Assembly: GCA_949130495.1 (NCBI GenBank)
Contig: OX422209.1
Coordinates: 699,847,257-699,911,256 of the forward strand
Reading direction: 5' to 3'
Length of the DNA stretch: 64,000 nt
Source: Sambucus nigra
Lineage: Eukaryota; Streptophyta; Magnoliopsida; Dipsacales; Adoxaceae
Numbering within the stretch: position 1 is the first letter of the stretch; each line of letters begins with the position of its first letter. Below are positions 24,001-35,850 of the stretch, in pieces. The translations under genes and the position numbers were made by a program. The notes under the pieces are model-generated. The model was not told where the DNA came from. It saw only the letters and a program-made list of their open reading frames with translations, and made no database searches.

Positions 24001-24999
24001 AGAAAAACTAGGGAAAAAATGACAAATGATACAAAACCCCTAAATTTAAAACCCTTAAAACACCAAATAACCCTACAACACATGAAATCAAGCACCTAAG
24101 ATGTGGTATCTAACCAAGAATCATTGTAGAAGAAGTAAATGAATAATAAAAAGCAAGTATTGAAGGATTACCAACATAAAATAAACTCAAAAGACACCAA
24201 ACAGAAAAGTGGGGCTTTATATTAACTATCAATGAATCTTCTCTCAAAACCCTACTAAATCAACATCTAAACCCAAAAAAATATCTCTATGGATGATTTC
24301 AGATACGGTTTATGCTCTGGAAATGGTTTGAGTATGAAATGAGAACTAAATAGACCAAACCCATTTAAACTTGTTGACAGCCATACAAACAATGAAACCC
24401 TTGTAACACCCCTTATTCTTGGGTAATTAGAAATAAATCAATTCGGATAATTTTAATTTGTTACGTGTGCTGTGATTTGATGAAATTAAATGTGTTGGGA
24501 GAAAATTATTATGGTTGGTTGAATAATTTGTGTGACAATTATTATACGTCACAATGAGTGACACGTGTAGAATAATTGATTACAATGTTAGAAATTATTG
24601 TAGAGTAACTCGGATGGAGATTTTGATATCACTTGTGATTCCGAAAAGATCGAAATAGTCAAAATAGTATACCCGAGGGTATTGTTTGGGTACCGAGTCA
24701 ATTTGAGGCCAAACTGGTATGTATAAGGGCATTTTAGTCATTTGATAAAATGGGGTAAGCATACCTACTAAATTCCAAGACCTTTTATCAACATATAATT
24801 GGGATAGGTTAGGGTTAAGGTATTGGAAAACAAAGGGATACCATTAAAAAAGAAGGAGAAGTCGTTCTTGAAGCCTATGAGAGAGTTCTTCAGACTTTCG
24901 AGTGTGTTCTTGCACCACAATCAACCTTGGAGTATAGACTGTGAAGGAAGACAATAAAATCTAACATCAAATCACAAAATAATAATCATTCCATAAGAG

Positions 25000-27243
25000 G
25001 CAAGTGTTTATTTGCTATTTCTTTTGAAGTTATAATACCCATTTTTTCCTTATTTAAAAAATATGGATTAAATTGATGTTCTTGAAAGAAAAGAATGATT
25101 AGAACTCATGTTTTGGGTAAGAATTGCATGTAGTATGAATTAAAATCTATAGAGGATGATAAATCAGAGGACATGTGATAATCTCCATGAATTTAATCTA
25201 GGTTTTTGATGAATAATGGCTAAAGAACACAAAACCTAGGGTTTTTGATGAAAACTTGATTTGATCTATTTTGGGTGGGAATCATAAGGTTTTGATGTTT
25301 TATTTACATTAGAAATCATCCCTAAACATATATTAGATGTTTTTTTATATTGGGACATGATTACAAAAGGTTTCATGAAGGTTTAAGGCGTTAACAATGG
25401 AGGAAAACGAGTTTGGGACGACGCTGTTAGAAATTGTTGAGATCGTTCGAACGAGATCTCATGTCATTCGAACAAGATGAGTATCTCATTCGATAGAGAT
25501 TATTATGTAATTTGAATGACTTAGGTTTTAGGTCATGGATATAGATCTTTTCGTTACGAACGCATGGCCGCCAGTTTCGTATTTTTTTAAAATTTTTTTT
25601 GAATTAGTAATGAATTTTCTATGGAAGGGTGTCAGGGATCAATATTGTTAGTTAGAAATTAAATCAAGATATAGAATGGTTTACGATCTATATGAAAAAC
25701 ATTGGTACAACTCTATAGGGATTTATAGACGAAAGGGGGCATATGATTAAGGCCCATATAAATCTCAATGAGGGGAAAATGGTGTTTAAGACCTTAAGGA
25801 GTTAACCGACTGTATTGGGTATCAGGAACCTATGATTGAGGTTACGGGGAGAATAAATGATAACTTAATATTTATAACAGTAGGTTAATGATAGTTTAAC
25901 TACTGAAATAATGTAAGTGACAATTGTGAAACTTCAAATAGTGAGCGAGACTCTATAACGTACAATAAGAAGTGATATTGGTGTATTGATATTACGTCGA
26001 GTATTCGAGAGTTTTATACTGTGTACAGATTATACTTATGGGTTGTGAGTATAAGTATACAAGTGATATTTATAGGTTGAGTGTACACCTATATGGATGA
26101 TATTTATAGGTTAAGTGTATACCTATATGGATGATACTTATGGGTTGAGTGTAGACCTATATTGATGATATTTATAGGTTGCGTGCATACCTCTATAGAG
26201 GATATTTGTAGGTTGTGTGTATACCTATACGGAATATATATGGATTGTGCGTATGGCTATATGCAACATATGGATCGGTTGTGTGTATGCATATTATGTG
26301 TTTTCTTATGTGTGTGAACATGCCTATGTTGCCTGTTATTTGGAGGTTTTTCGCAGTAGGTGATCCCACCTTGACGATTCGAGCGAGGTTTGGATTTGTG
26401 CCACAGAACATAGAATTTTGGTATGTTTTATCTGAGTGTATGATAGTTTCGACGGTCAATTGGGTAAGTTAGGTATGTGCGTGACCCATAAGCTTGGAAC
26501 TATGTTCGCCTCCATTACTTGATATTTGATTTATGGTTCGAGGGTGATATCTGAGAGGCTAATCCTGGATTTGCTATAAGAGGTACATGGACTTGATAGC
26601 AGAGTATGCAGATTCGTATCATGGTTCTTTGCCCAGGGATGCTAGAGTTATGTATATAAATTATGTGATACATCTATACATACATGTGTATTAGCCTACT
26701 TGTGTGTGAAAGTAATAGTGATGGATAAAGTATATTTAAGTGTGATGTAATGAGGAGATATTCTACCTAGTGTGTGATGGTAATAAAGTTAGATAACGAA
26801 TATCTAGACAATGATTTAAGTAGAGAAACTTAATGGGAAGATTGATGATAACATGAGGGAGATGTTAATTAAAAGTAATAATAACATAATAGATATGTTA
26901 ATTATTAATGTTACGATAGCATACTATATGGGCGGTACGGGAGAGGATAAAGAGATGCTTAACTAAGGACTTAATGACTAATATACTGTATGGGCGGTAT
27001 AGGGGAGCCAAACCTATTAGTGGTTAGATAGTTTGAGGAGATCGAGTTGGTATGTGTAGCATAGCTAGGTTGTATGCATTAGACTTGCAGATTAGTTGAG
27101 AGGTAAGGAACTCAAGGGAGTGTACGTTGAATTAATATGTGTAATCAATAATCGATTTTTAAATTATGATAAATACTTTCTAAATATTTTCAAAATGATT
27201 TAGGCTCTAACCCATCTTACAAAAAAATTTCAAAAGCTTTTAG
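25000..27243 (+). other. Predicted GC-AG intron inside the G4 5' LTR
   Basis: Donor AGAG|GCAAGTGTTTA; branch-like CTAAC with its A at 27210, 33 nt before AG at 27242-27243; then GTGTCCAGCCACAAGGATG. The 3' LTR of the same element has lost both signals (GAGGAGATTT at the donor, TTTTTGGTCTCC at the acceptor). Confidence 0.42.
26065..26234 (+). repeat. 34-bp tandem repeat, five units
   Basis: Units start at 26065, 26099, 26133, 26167 and 26201. Each reads roughly GATATTTATAGGTTG..GT..ACACCTATA..GGAT and can fold, TATAGGT pairing with ACCTATA. It falls in the part missing from the 3' LTR. Confidence 0.9.
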
Positions 27244-27770
27244 GTGTCCAGCCACAAGGATGCCAAGTTTGGAGATCTGTTCCTGGGATGCGTAGCTGCA
27301 GCACTTTTGGATGCTTGCATGATTCGAGGTAGACCCTTCAATCATTTCCTTCCTAGAGTAAGATGCAGTTTGGTTCTTCCATTTGGGAATGTTGCCCCTT
27401 CAGTTAGTTCATCTTATTCAGTTTATCAGATTTCGTATTTATGGACTCAGTTTATTTCAATAGATATTTTAGTTGGACTTTTTTTATTGATTACTATAGT
27501 TTATTTATTAATATTTTATTCAGTTATTTATCTTATGATATGTTCGAATTTACTTACTGCATGAATGACTTGGGTATTGGATTTATTTCTGCATATTGAT
27601 ATCATTTAATAAAAAGATAACATTTGGCACTGACTTTTTGAATACTAGGCAGTTAGTAAACGCTTAAGAATGTTATTGACATTGATGCTAAGAATGAACC
27701 AAATGAGATTCCTGTTTTATTTTCATAAATGATTGATTAACAGGTGGTTAAATTGGCGGGGTGTCACAGA

Positions 27771-27782
27771 TTGTATCAGAGC
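27771..27782 (+). other. Primer binding site of G4 (initiator tRNA-Met type)
   Basis: TTGTATCAGAGC lies 2 bp after the 5' LTR and matches the usual TGGTATCAGAGC at 11 of 12 positions. That sequence is complementary to the 3' end of plant initiator tRNA-Met. Confidence 0.85.
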
Positions 27783-28843
27783 ATCAGGTTCTAGTGTCCT
27801 TAGGTTCTGTGCGGCTTTTCACATTTCATCTTAGAGTTATTTGATATAGAGCCTTATTTTAGGGTTGTTGTATTCTTTTACGTATACGACTTACGTTCTT
27901 CTTCAATTAAGTGTAATGATGTGATTCCTCTACGACTTGGATTGAGCTTTGAACACCGAACAATATTGGACGACCAGCGAGGTCCGTTAGAAGGACTGTA
28001 GGAGGGGAGCGAGTGTGGTCACTAAGAGGATTTTTATGTTATGATTGCTACATTTGAGAGTTAAGAAAGTGGAGCCTATTAATATTTTGTGTAGTGACTA
28101 AATACCGAGGGTTGGAGCAGTAGTACACTGTGAGTATATATAAATTGGGCCTACATATATAAATTGTATGGTATCATAGACTTCGGTGAGTATGTTGTCT
28201 TGTAGGGACTTTTTACATATATAAATTGTATGGTATCATAAATTGTATGGTATCATAAATTGTATGGTATCATAAATTGGGCCTACATATATAATTCGAT
28301 CCCGACGCGTAGGGACTTTTTACTGATATAATTTAGAGTACTTTGTGTTCATTAATGAGCGAAGATATAGAGCTCGTTATTTATATAGCGTTGAGAACTC
28401 ATGATAGTGAGAGCGCCTCTTTGTATGTCGTCTTAGTGACATGAGAGTGAACGAGTGGGCTTTTTACGTCAGCAGACGGGATTTTGGAGGTACATGTTAT
28501 GGACGGAGGGCCAAACGGATCTCGACGATCGATAATGTTTGGGAGTAGTGTATCGGGTGGTTTCCTTATTTTGGATTTTACTTTGCGAGACATCCCACGC
28601 ATGAAACTTAGCGAACGTTAGAAGTTGGGAGAAGTTGGGTCACTAGGACTCGTGTCTAGTACCTTAGTTATTGTATGTATATGTAATTATAACTGAGAGT
28701 TGATAATTATATTATGATTTATGGCAAGGGGATCCAGGTAACATTTGTGTGATTATGCACAGATATAGGGTGTATGGGAGCCCTAGTTTGCTAGATTTTA
28801 GTTAGTCCATAATCATAGGATGAGAACAAGTATTGGTGAAATA

Positions 28844-29468
28844 CAGTGGCGGAGCCAGGATTATTAGTGAGTGGGTGCGAAAGTGTGTGATGATTCCCGG
28901 GGGTTCGGGGGCGGGAGCCCCCGAGGCGAATTTTTTGAAGCTATTTTTACTTTTTTGGGCATAAATCTAGTACCAAAGGAAATTTCAACAAAAAAATCAT
29001 GCATTAATATTCATAAATCAGCTAATATAAATCAATAAAAAGTCAAATAAATTTAATCGAGGGAGAGAAAGAAGAAGAGTCCTCTTGGAAAATAGGGCCA
29101 GTTGGCTATTAAGGAAGAGTAAAGTTAGGGAGACCCACTTTGTGGACACATTTCGTGGACCCGTGAATAAGACAAAAATATGTACAAGTATTTATTGCAT
29201 TGGTTGATGCCCTGACGGGACCCAAAACAATAAGGTATAAGCTTTTAATGCAGTGTGTCCACGAAATGTGTCCACGAAGTGGGTCTCCCTAATATTTTCC
29301 ATTAACAAAATGCAGGTCTCTTTCATATAAATGATTAAGGTTTCAGAAATTAACAGTTTCACCTCAACAATTAAGTTATTACACAAAGGTATAAAAAAAA
29401 AAATCAGAAATCTCAGAATTTCAGTGGGTGCCTCCGCACCCACTCGTCCTAGTGTAGCTCCGCCCATG
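28844..29468. mobile_element. hAT-type MITE, 625 bp, inside G4
   Basis: It starts CAGTGGCGGAGCCAGGA and ends in the imperfect inverse GCTCCGCCCATG. GAGTGGGTGCG also recurs inverted near both ends. The flanks are perfect 8-bp duplications GTGAAATA (28836-28843 and 29469-29476). No transposase. Confidence 0.9.
29126..29291. mobile_element. Short MITE nested inside the 625-bp MITE
   Basis: Long terminal inverted repeats start GGGAGACCCACTTTGTGGAC (29128) and end with the inverse (to 29289; one mismatch visible in the first 20 bases). They are bordered by TA on both sides, so a TA target duplication is likely. The insert is about 162 bp and lies inside the hAT MITE, which lies inside G4. Confidence 0.75.
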
Positions 29469-29865
29469 GTGAAATATAAGAGTAGTTGGAAATGAGGGAA
29501 GTTGTCACCTAGGGAGGAGGGGACTCTTCCCAGGATAGTGAATGGTGTAGACGTTAGTACATTAATCCATCAAAGTGGAAAGTGTTAGAAAATATGAAAA
29601 TGTAGTTTGGAGTCACCAAAGTGAATTGGTAAACAAAAAAGGATAAAATATGTAGGTGTGAGATGACTAAAACGGGTTGGTCGTCAGATCGAACGGTAGC
29701 GTATACGCCGTCGAATGGAAGGATACCGTTAGTAGGGGTGTGGCATTAACCTTAAATTATTTTGACTTTATAAACGAGACATTTGTTATATGAAATTATA
29801 TCCAAGTCTTTAGTGTCGGACTTATAAAATTTTGAGGAAAAAATTACTTTGTAAGGGGGGAAGTA

Positions 29866-32031
29866 TGTAACACCCCATATTTTTGGGTAATTATAAATAA
29901 ATCAATTTAGAGAATTTTAATTTTTAGGTGTGCCGTGATTTGATGAAATTAAATGTGTTGGGAGAAAATGATTATGGTTGGTGGAATAATTTGCGTGATA
30001 ATTATTATACGTTGCAACGAGTGACACATGTAGACTAATTGAGGAAAATGTTAGAAATTGTTGTAGAGTAACTTGGATGGCGATTTCGAGGTCACTGATG
30101 ATTCCAAAAAGGTTAAAAGAGTCGAAATAGGATACACGGGGGTATTGTTTGGTCCCAAGTCAATTTTAGGCCAAACCGACAACGTATGAGGGCATTTTAG
30201 TCATTTGATAAAATAGGGTAAAGAGACCTACGAAATTCTAAGACCTTTATCAACATATAATTAGGAGAGGATAGGGTTAAGAGATTGGAAAACAAATGGA
30301 GACCATTAGATAAGAAGGATAAGTCATTCTTGAAGACTATGAGAGAGTTCTTTAGAAATTCGAGTGTATTCTTGTACCACAATCAACCTTGGAGCGTAGA
30401 TTATGAAGGAAGACAATCAAATCAACATCAAATCATAAAATCAAAATCATTTAATAAGAGGAGATTTTTTATTTGCTATTTCTTTTGAAGTTATCATACC
30501 CATGTTATTAGGGTTTCAAAAATATGGATCAAATTGATGTTCTTGAAAGAAAAAATTATTAAAACTCATGTTTTGGGTAGGAATTGCAAGTAATATGAAT
30601 TCACATATGTAGAGGATAAGAAATCATAGAATATGTGATAATCTCCATGAATTTAATTTGGGTTTTTGATGAATAATGGTTGAAGAACACAAAACCTAGG
30701 GTTTTTGATGAAAACTTGGTTTGATATATTTTTTGGGTGGGAATCATGAGGTTTTGATGTTTTATTTATGTTAGAAATCATCCCTAAACATATATTAGAT
30801 GTTTGGTTATGTTGGTAAAGAATTCCAGAAGGTTTCATGAAGGTTTGAGGTGTTAAAAATGGAGGAAAACGAGTTTAGGATGAAACTGTCAAAAATCATT
30901 GGGATCATTCGAACGAGATCTCTTGTCGTTCGAACGAGATGAGTATGTCATTCATAACTATTTGTGTGTGAAAGTAGTAGTGATAGATAAAGTATATCTA
31001 AATCTGATGTAATTAATAGATATTGTACCTAGTGTGTGATGGTAATAAAGTTAGATAATGTATATCTAGACGATGATTTAAGTAGAGAAACTTAATGGGA
31101 AGGTTTAATGATAACATGAGGGAGATGCTAATTAAAAGTAATAATAGCATGAGAGATATGTTAATTATTAATTTTACGATAGCATACTATATGGGCAGTA
31201 CGAGAGATGTTAAAAAGATGCTTAACCAAAGACTTAATGAGTAACGTACTGTATGGGCAGTACGGGGGTGCCAAACCTACTAGTGGTTATATAGTTTGAG
31301 GAGACCTAGTTGGGCTGAATAGCATAGCTAGGTAGGATTCATTAGGCATGCATATTATTTGAGAGGTGAGGAACTCAAAGGAGTGTGTGTTGAACTACTT
31401 TGTGTAATCAATAACCGATTTTCAAATTGTGATAAATACTTGCTAAATATTTTCAAAATGTATTGGGCTCTTACTCGTCTTGCAAAATGTTTTCAAAAGA
31501 TTTTTGGTCTCCAGCCATTGGGACGCTAAGTTTGATGATCTGTTCCATGGATGCGTAGCTGCAACACTTGTAGATTCTTGTAGGATTTAAGGTAGACGTT
31601 TCGGTCATTTTCCTTCCTGGAGTAAGATGCAGTTCAGTTATTCCATTTAGGCATGTTGCCCCTTCAGTTAGTTCATCTTATTCAATTTATTGGATTTTGT
31701 ATTTATGGACTCAGTTTATTTCAGTAGATATTTTAGTTGGGCTTGTATTGAGAACCAATAGTTTATTCGGTAATATTTTTATTCAGTTATTTATCTTGTG
31801 ATAGGTTCGGATTTTCTTACTGCGTGAATGACTTGAATATTTAATTTATTTCCTCATATTGATATTCTTTAATAAAAAGATAAAATTTGGCACGGACTTT
31901 TTGAATACTAGTTGGTTAGTAAACTTTTAAAAATGTTTTCGACAGTAATTCTAAGAATGAATCAGATGGGATTCTTGTTTTATTTTTATAAAGGATTGAT
32001 CAACCGATATTTAAATAGGCAGGGTATCACA
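29866..32031 (+). repeat. 3' LTR of G4, internally deleted
   Basis: 2166 bp, from TGTAACACCCC to GTATCACA. It lacks about 1.2 kb relative to the 5' LTR: after ATGAGTATGTCATTC (near 30955) the sequence jumps to a point equivalent to about 26695. One perfect palindrome TCGTTCGAACGA remains at 30926-30937. Confidence 0.93.
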
Positions 32032-32036
32032 ACCCT

Positions 32037-33479
32037 TTCGTGCGAACAGACTCCATGAGAACATGGTCATTTATAACCATGCAAATGAAACAGAGCAAAC
32101 AAAAATTCAGTGGCTAAGAAGCCCAGAAAAGACCATGCGTAAAATATAATCCCAACTCTGTGAATAGCATAAACATGAATGAATACAGTGCATGATAAAA
32201 CATTCATTTTTTTACTTGAAAATCACCAAGTTTTGAGATAAAAATAAAGGAAAGTATAAAATCAACAACACAGACACACATGAATATACCAAAGTGTAAA
32301 ATGTAATTATGATTGGGATTGTGCACATATGACAATTTGATTTGACATAAGAATTTCCTTTAAATCTTGATTAAAACATGAATTGAAACACATTTAATCC
32401 AAATCTCAATCAATTTGACATAAAAGGTATAAAATTGTCATCAAATCAATTTCTTGCAACTTTGTAACATTAATCAAGATATGATTTATGTGACAAATAT
32501 AAATATAAAATCAATATGAATATAGATTACCAAATCATATAATCATTACAAATAACGCTTAAAATTAATCATTTCATAAATATCCTTTGATATTAAATAA
32601 ATGGTAGTATTAAACCATTTTACGCCCTCAAGCATATGTTGTTCAAAATATTTTGAATGCCAACTAAATAGCAATTTCATTTTGAAAAAGCTACGACACA
32701 TCTTTTTTTTTATGCCGGTTAAGCTCTTGGCTTGTGGCTCTTTCCAAAATATTGCCTTTTTGATTGATTGGCTTTTCACACACCTTCATAGCACCTACAT
32801 AACAACATTTGAATTTCCAAATCAGGTGAAATCTCTCTAATGGTATCCCTTATCTACGCTTGAAAATTTTTCTTTTTTAACTCCTTCATAATATGAGACA
32901 CATAGAAATCTCACACGTGGACTATAGAAACTTTTAAAACCAATGAGATCTAGAGATTTGATCATGATAAAATTAAGAACCAAAATAAATAATCACATAA
33001 ATATAATCCTATACATCAAGTGATATGCATATGCTCAAGTAGTGTGAAATCCATAACATAAACTTGAACAAATTTGTCTATCATAATTTTTCAAATGAAT
33101 TTCATCCTAACAATTAAATCAATCAAAATTTTCAATCAAATGAATAAAAATTGAATTTTAATCCTCATTCAAGTTAAATAAATCATCAAATCATAAGAAT
33201 AAAAGTCTTGACTAAATAATCACCAAAGGAAATAAGAGAAAAATATTTTTGGAATTTTTGAATTAGAATGATGCATGTATTTACAAAACATGCTTAGTGA
33301 AGAACATAACTAGAAAGTAAATGCACATTTATAAGAAGACCTCACAAAAATATGAAAACTTATTTCAAAAGAAACTCTCACCTAAATGATTTGTTTCCCC
33401 ATAAATGAAGAATGACCTTGGAATGGAACCTACATAAAGAAGACCCTAGTCGTGCACATAAACTATATACCTAGATAGC
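32037..33479. other. Gene-free AT-rich stretch
   Basis: No coding pattern, repeat boundary or RNA gene found. It is probably part of the decayed copia element that G4 split, because the gag remnant continues just to the right. A predicted ORF here (32546-32840) has no recognisable features on either strand. Confidence 0.4.
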
Positions 33480-34437
33480 GATGGGCATACCATCTCACGT
33501 ATCAATGGGATAAACAAACTTAACCTCTTTCATCACAAACTTTCTTTGATGAGCAATAAGTTTAACCCTCTTTATAAGCTCATTCATAGGCATTCCACTA
33601 CCTACTTTTGTTATCAGCCCCTCATCCCTCCTAGGATTCTTATGTTGACTCCTTAGAATTCAACTATAGTGTCCAGGTCTAGGAATAGGATATTCACGCC
33701 ATGCCTCACTTATATATTGCACTAGGAATGGAATCCTTCTCATTAACTCACCAACTTTCCCTCTAAGATTATCAATATGATCTCTCTAATAAACTTTCCT
33801 CCTATTGTCAATGAACCTACAGTTTCTTTCTCTCAAGCACCTACATGCTTGGCTTGTGTGACCTTATACCTTCTTAAAAGTAAACAAATGTGCATTCCTT
33901 CTCACCTACTTTGTTTCATGTTGAGCTTTCAAACCAAATCTTTCAAGACTTTATTTAAAAAATGAACAACATGATCCATTTTACCAAAAAATGAACATCC
34001 ATCTCCATTTTTTTACAAAATCGAATTCAGGATCAACTTCCTTCTTTTTCAATAATTTAGTATGTCTCTTATCCTTATTTTCATGGATAGAACTTTCAAA
34101 TTTCGATTTTGACTTTTCAACTTTTGTTTAATATTTAAAACCAATGCCATGATTGTTAGGTTTTAATTGAGAATGACTCGACAAAATACTATCCAAAACA
34201 CTTTTTCTATCAAGTATATCAATTTCTAAATCCTTGGCATGTTCCAATTCAAGCTTTAATTTTTCAAAGTCAAATTTCAAAATTGAATTTTCAAGTTATA
34301 TGTCTTATTTTTCTTTCAAAATGGATTCATTTTTCAATTTCAAAGAATCACATTCTTTTATCAAAACATCAACCACTTTCTTGAGTTTAAAACATTCCAA
34401 TTGAACAATATCAAAATTCTCAGTCTTTTCTTCATAT
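33480..34437 (-). pseudogene. SIRE-like copia gag remnant, C-terminal part
   Basis: The minus strand reads a Lys/Glu/Leu-rich, coiled-coil-like stretch (FDIVQLECFKLKKVVDVLIK, KFDFEKLKLELEHAKDLEID), then HENKDKRHTKLLKKKEVDPE and a CHS/HTSQACR-like segment where a second zinc knuckle is expected. This is how the distal gag of SIRE/Maximus-type copia elements looks. Stops interrupt it. At 34437 it is cut by solo LTR S2 and continues upstream at 37978. Confidence 0.6.
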
Positions 34438-35326
34438 TATGACAACCCGCTTAAAATAATAACGGGTGGCTAGCCCTATACTAAAATAATCAGGAATCTC
34501 AAGTGGATCATTCTCAGCATCTACTGACGATTCTAAAATAAACACGACTGACAACCCATTACTACAAAAAAATGGTGTCAATTTTTTTTTAAAAACATTT
34601 ATTTTTACATTACTAAAACAAACTATGCAACAACTAACCACGACATAACATCTAAATATGATAAGAGATACACACATGCTGAGATAATAATACCAGAGTA
34701 CAATAAAATCTACAAAATAAAATACCCGAATATGCTATCGGGTCACAGACAAGACAATAGTCTGAGAAAGAAAATATAAAATTGCTACAACTACAATACT
34801 TGGGTATAAACCCAATACACAAACTGAATCCTAATCTAGATACACAAAAGAAAGGAATCGACTATATCAAAATACCGCAACAATATATACATCGCACAAG
34901 AAAATATAAATGGGTCAGAGCCCGAGGTGTGAAAACATTTTTAGCAAGTGCATTAAAATGCATAATAATTACAAATGTATTATAACATGATTAAAGTGGA
35001 GTCTCACTCTCCAGAAGATCCAACTCACCTCTCAACTAAAGCGCGCAACTAAACGTATGCACATGATCTCCAAATATCTGCCCATCACTATCTAGGGGCA
35101 AGGTAATCTAGCCTACTACCAATTTATACTCATTTAAAATTTCATCTAAATTATATCCCTCAACTTCTAATACTATCAATCTCAATTATTCGTCCTCTTA
35201 CTTAACATATAAAATCTACATAAACATTATCGTTTACTAGAATTTCTCATATTCTAGTTATTAACATAAATATATATAAAAAAATATATATGAATTAACA
35301 CCATCTAACTGCTAAGGACTAAACTT

Positions 35327-35760
35327 CTCCCAATTCTCAATATTGCACTGCGTTTCGTGCGTGGGACGTCTCGCAAGTGAAATCCAAACAAGGAACCCCC
35401 CCTAATACACTACTCCTTGGCAGTATTGATTATCAAGATTCATTATGCCCTCAATGCATGACGCATACAACCCAAATTCTTATATAATATAAATAATTTA
35501 CTATTCTCAATTCTCAACAGTGCACGGCGTTTCATGCGTGGGACGTCTCGCAAGCGAAATCCAAACAAGGAACCCCCTTAATACACTACTCCTTGGCACT
35601 GTCGATTGTCGAGATGAATACTAATATGATAAATATGATCACTAAGGACTAACTTCTACTCACTCCCAACATTTCACTGCGTTTCATGCGTGGGACGTCT
35701 CGCAAGCGAAATCCAAACAAGGAACCCCCCCGATACACTACTCATTGGCAATGCTGGTCG
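35327..35760 (-). repeat. Three tandem copies of a conserved block in LTR S2
   Basis: Copies start near 35327, 35505 and 35650. Each contains GTGGGACGTCTCGCAAG followed by CGAAATCCAAACAAGGAACC, and each ends near an ACACTACTC..TTGGCA word. Confidence 0.85.
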
Positions 35761-35791
35761 TTGAGGTCCATTATGCCCTCGATACCAAAAG

Positions 35792-35799
<8 letters not shown>

Positions 35800-35836
<37 letters not shown>

Positions 35837-35850
35837 CACACACACACACA
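35800..35850. repeat. Microsatellite (AT)n-(AC)n in LTR S2
   Basis: Uninterrupted TA dinucleotides, then GA, then CA dinucleotides. Confidence 0.95.

Larger units (their letters stand above)
24402..27768 (+). repeat. 5' LTR of G4
   Basis: 3367 bp, TGTAACACCCC to GGGGTGTCACA. It contains a GC donor at 24999/25000, a palindrome TCGTTCGAACGA at 25443-25454, a 34-bp tandem repeat (26065-26234), a branch-like CTAAC at 27207-27211 and an acceptor at 27243 followed by GTGTCCAGCCAC. Confidence 0.93.
27769..29865 (+). other. Interior of G4, no gag or pol
   Basis: I found no retroviral motif in any frame. It holds the PBS, a block related to LTRs S1 and S2 (28505-28640, with GCGAGACATCCCACGCATGAAA), a short tandem repeat (about 28152-28275) with a 17-bp unit AAATTGTATGGTATCAT, two nested MITEs (28844-29468) and the polypurine tract GGGGGGAAGTA at 29855-29865. 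Confidence 0.8.
24402..32031 (+). mobile_element. Complete non-autonomous gypsy element G4 (7.6 kb)
   Basis: The element comprises a 5' LTR (24402-27768), PBS, a 2.1 kb interior without gag or pol, a polypurine tract and a 3' LTR (29866-32031). It is flanked by perfect 5-bp duplications ACCCT (24397-24401 and 32032-32036). LTR ends TGTAACACCCC...TCACA and the GGGGGGAAGTATGTAA junction match G1 and G5, so related autonomous elements probably supplied its proteins. The two LTRs differ in length because the 3' copy lost about 1.2 kb. Confidence 0.95.

Noticed and set aside
27244..27564. ORF of 106 residues at the end of the G4 5' LTR, hydrophobic C-terminus
   Set aside because: It starts exactly at the predicted acceptor and ends in AT-rich LTR sequence. 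The matching part of the 3' LTR and other LTRs does not keep the frame.
28152..28275. Direct repeats considered as a CRISPR-like array
   Set aside because: The units are contiguous without unique spacers and lie in a plant retroelement; it is an ordinary tandem repeat.
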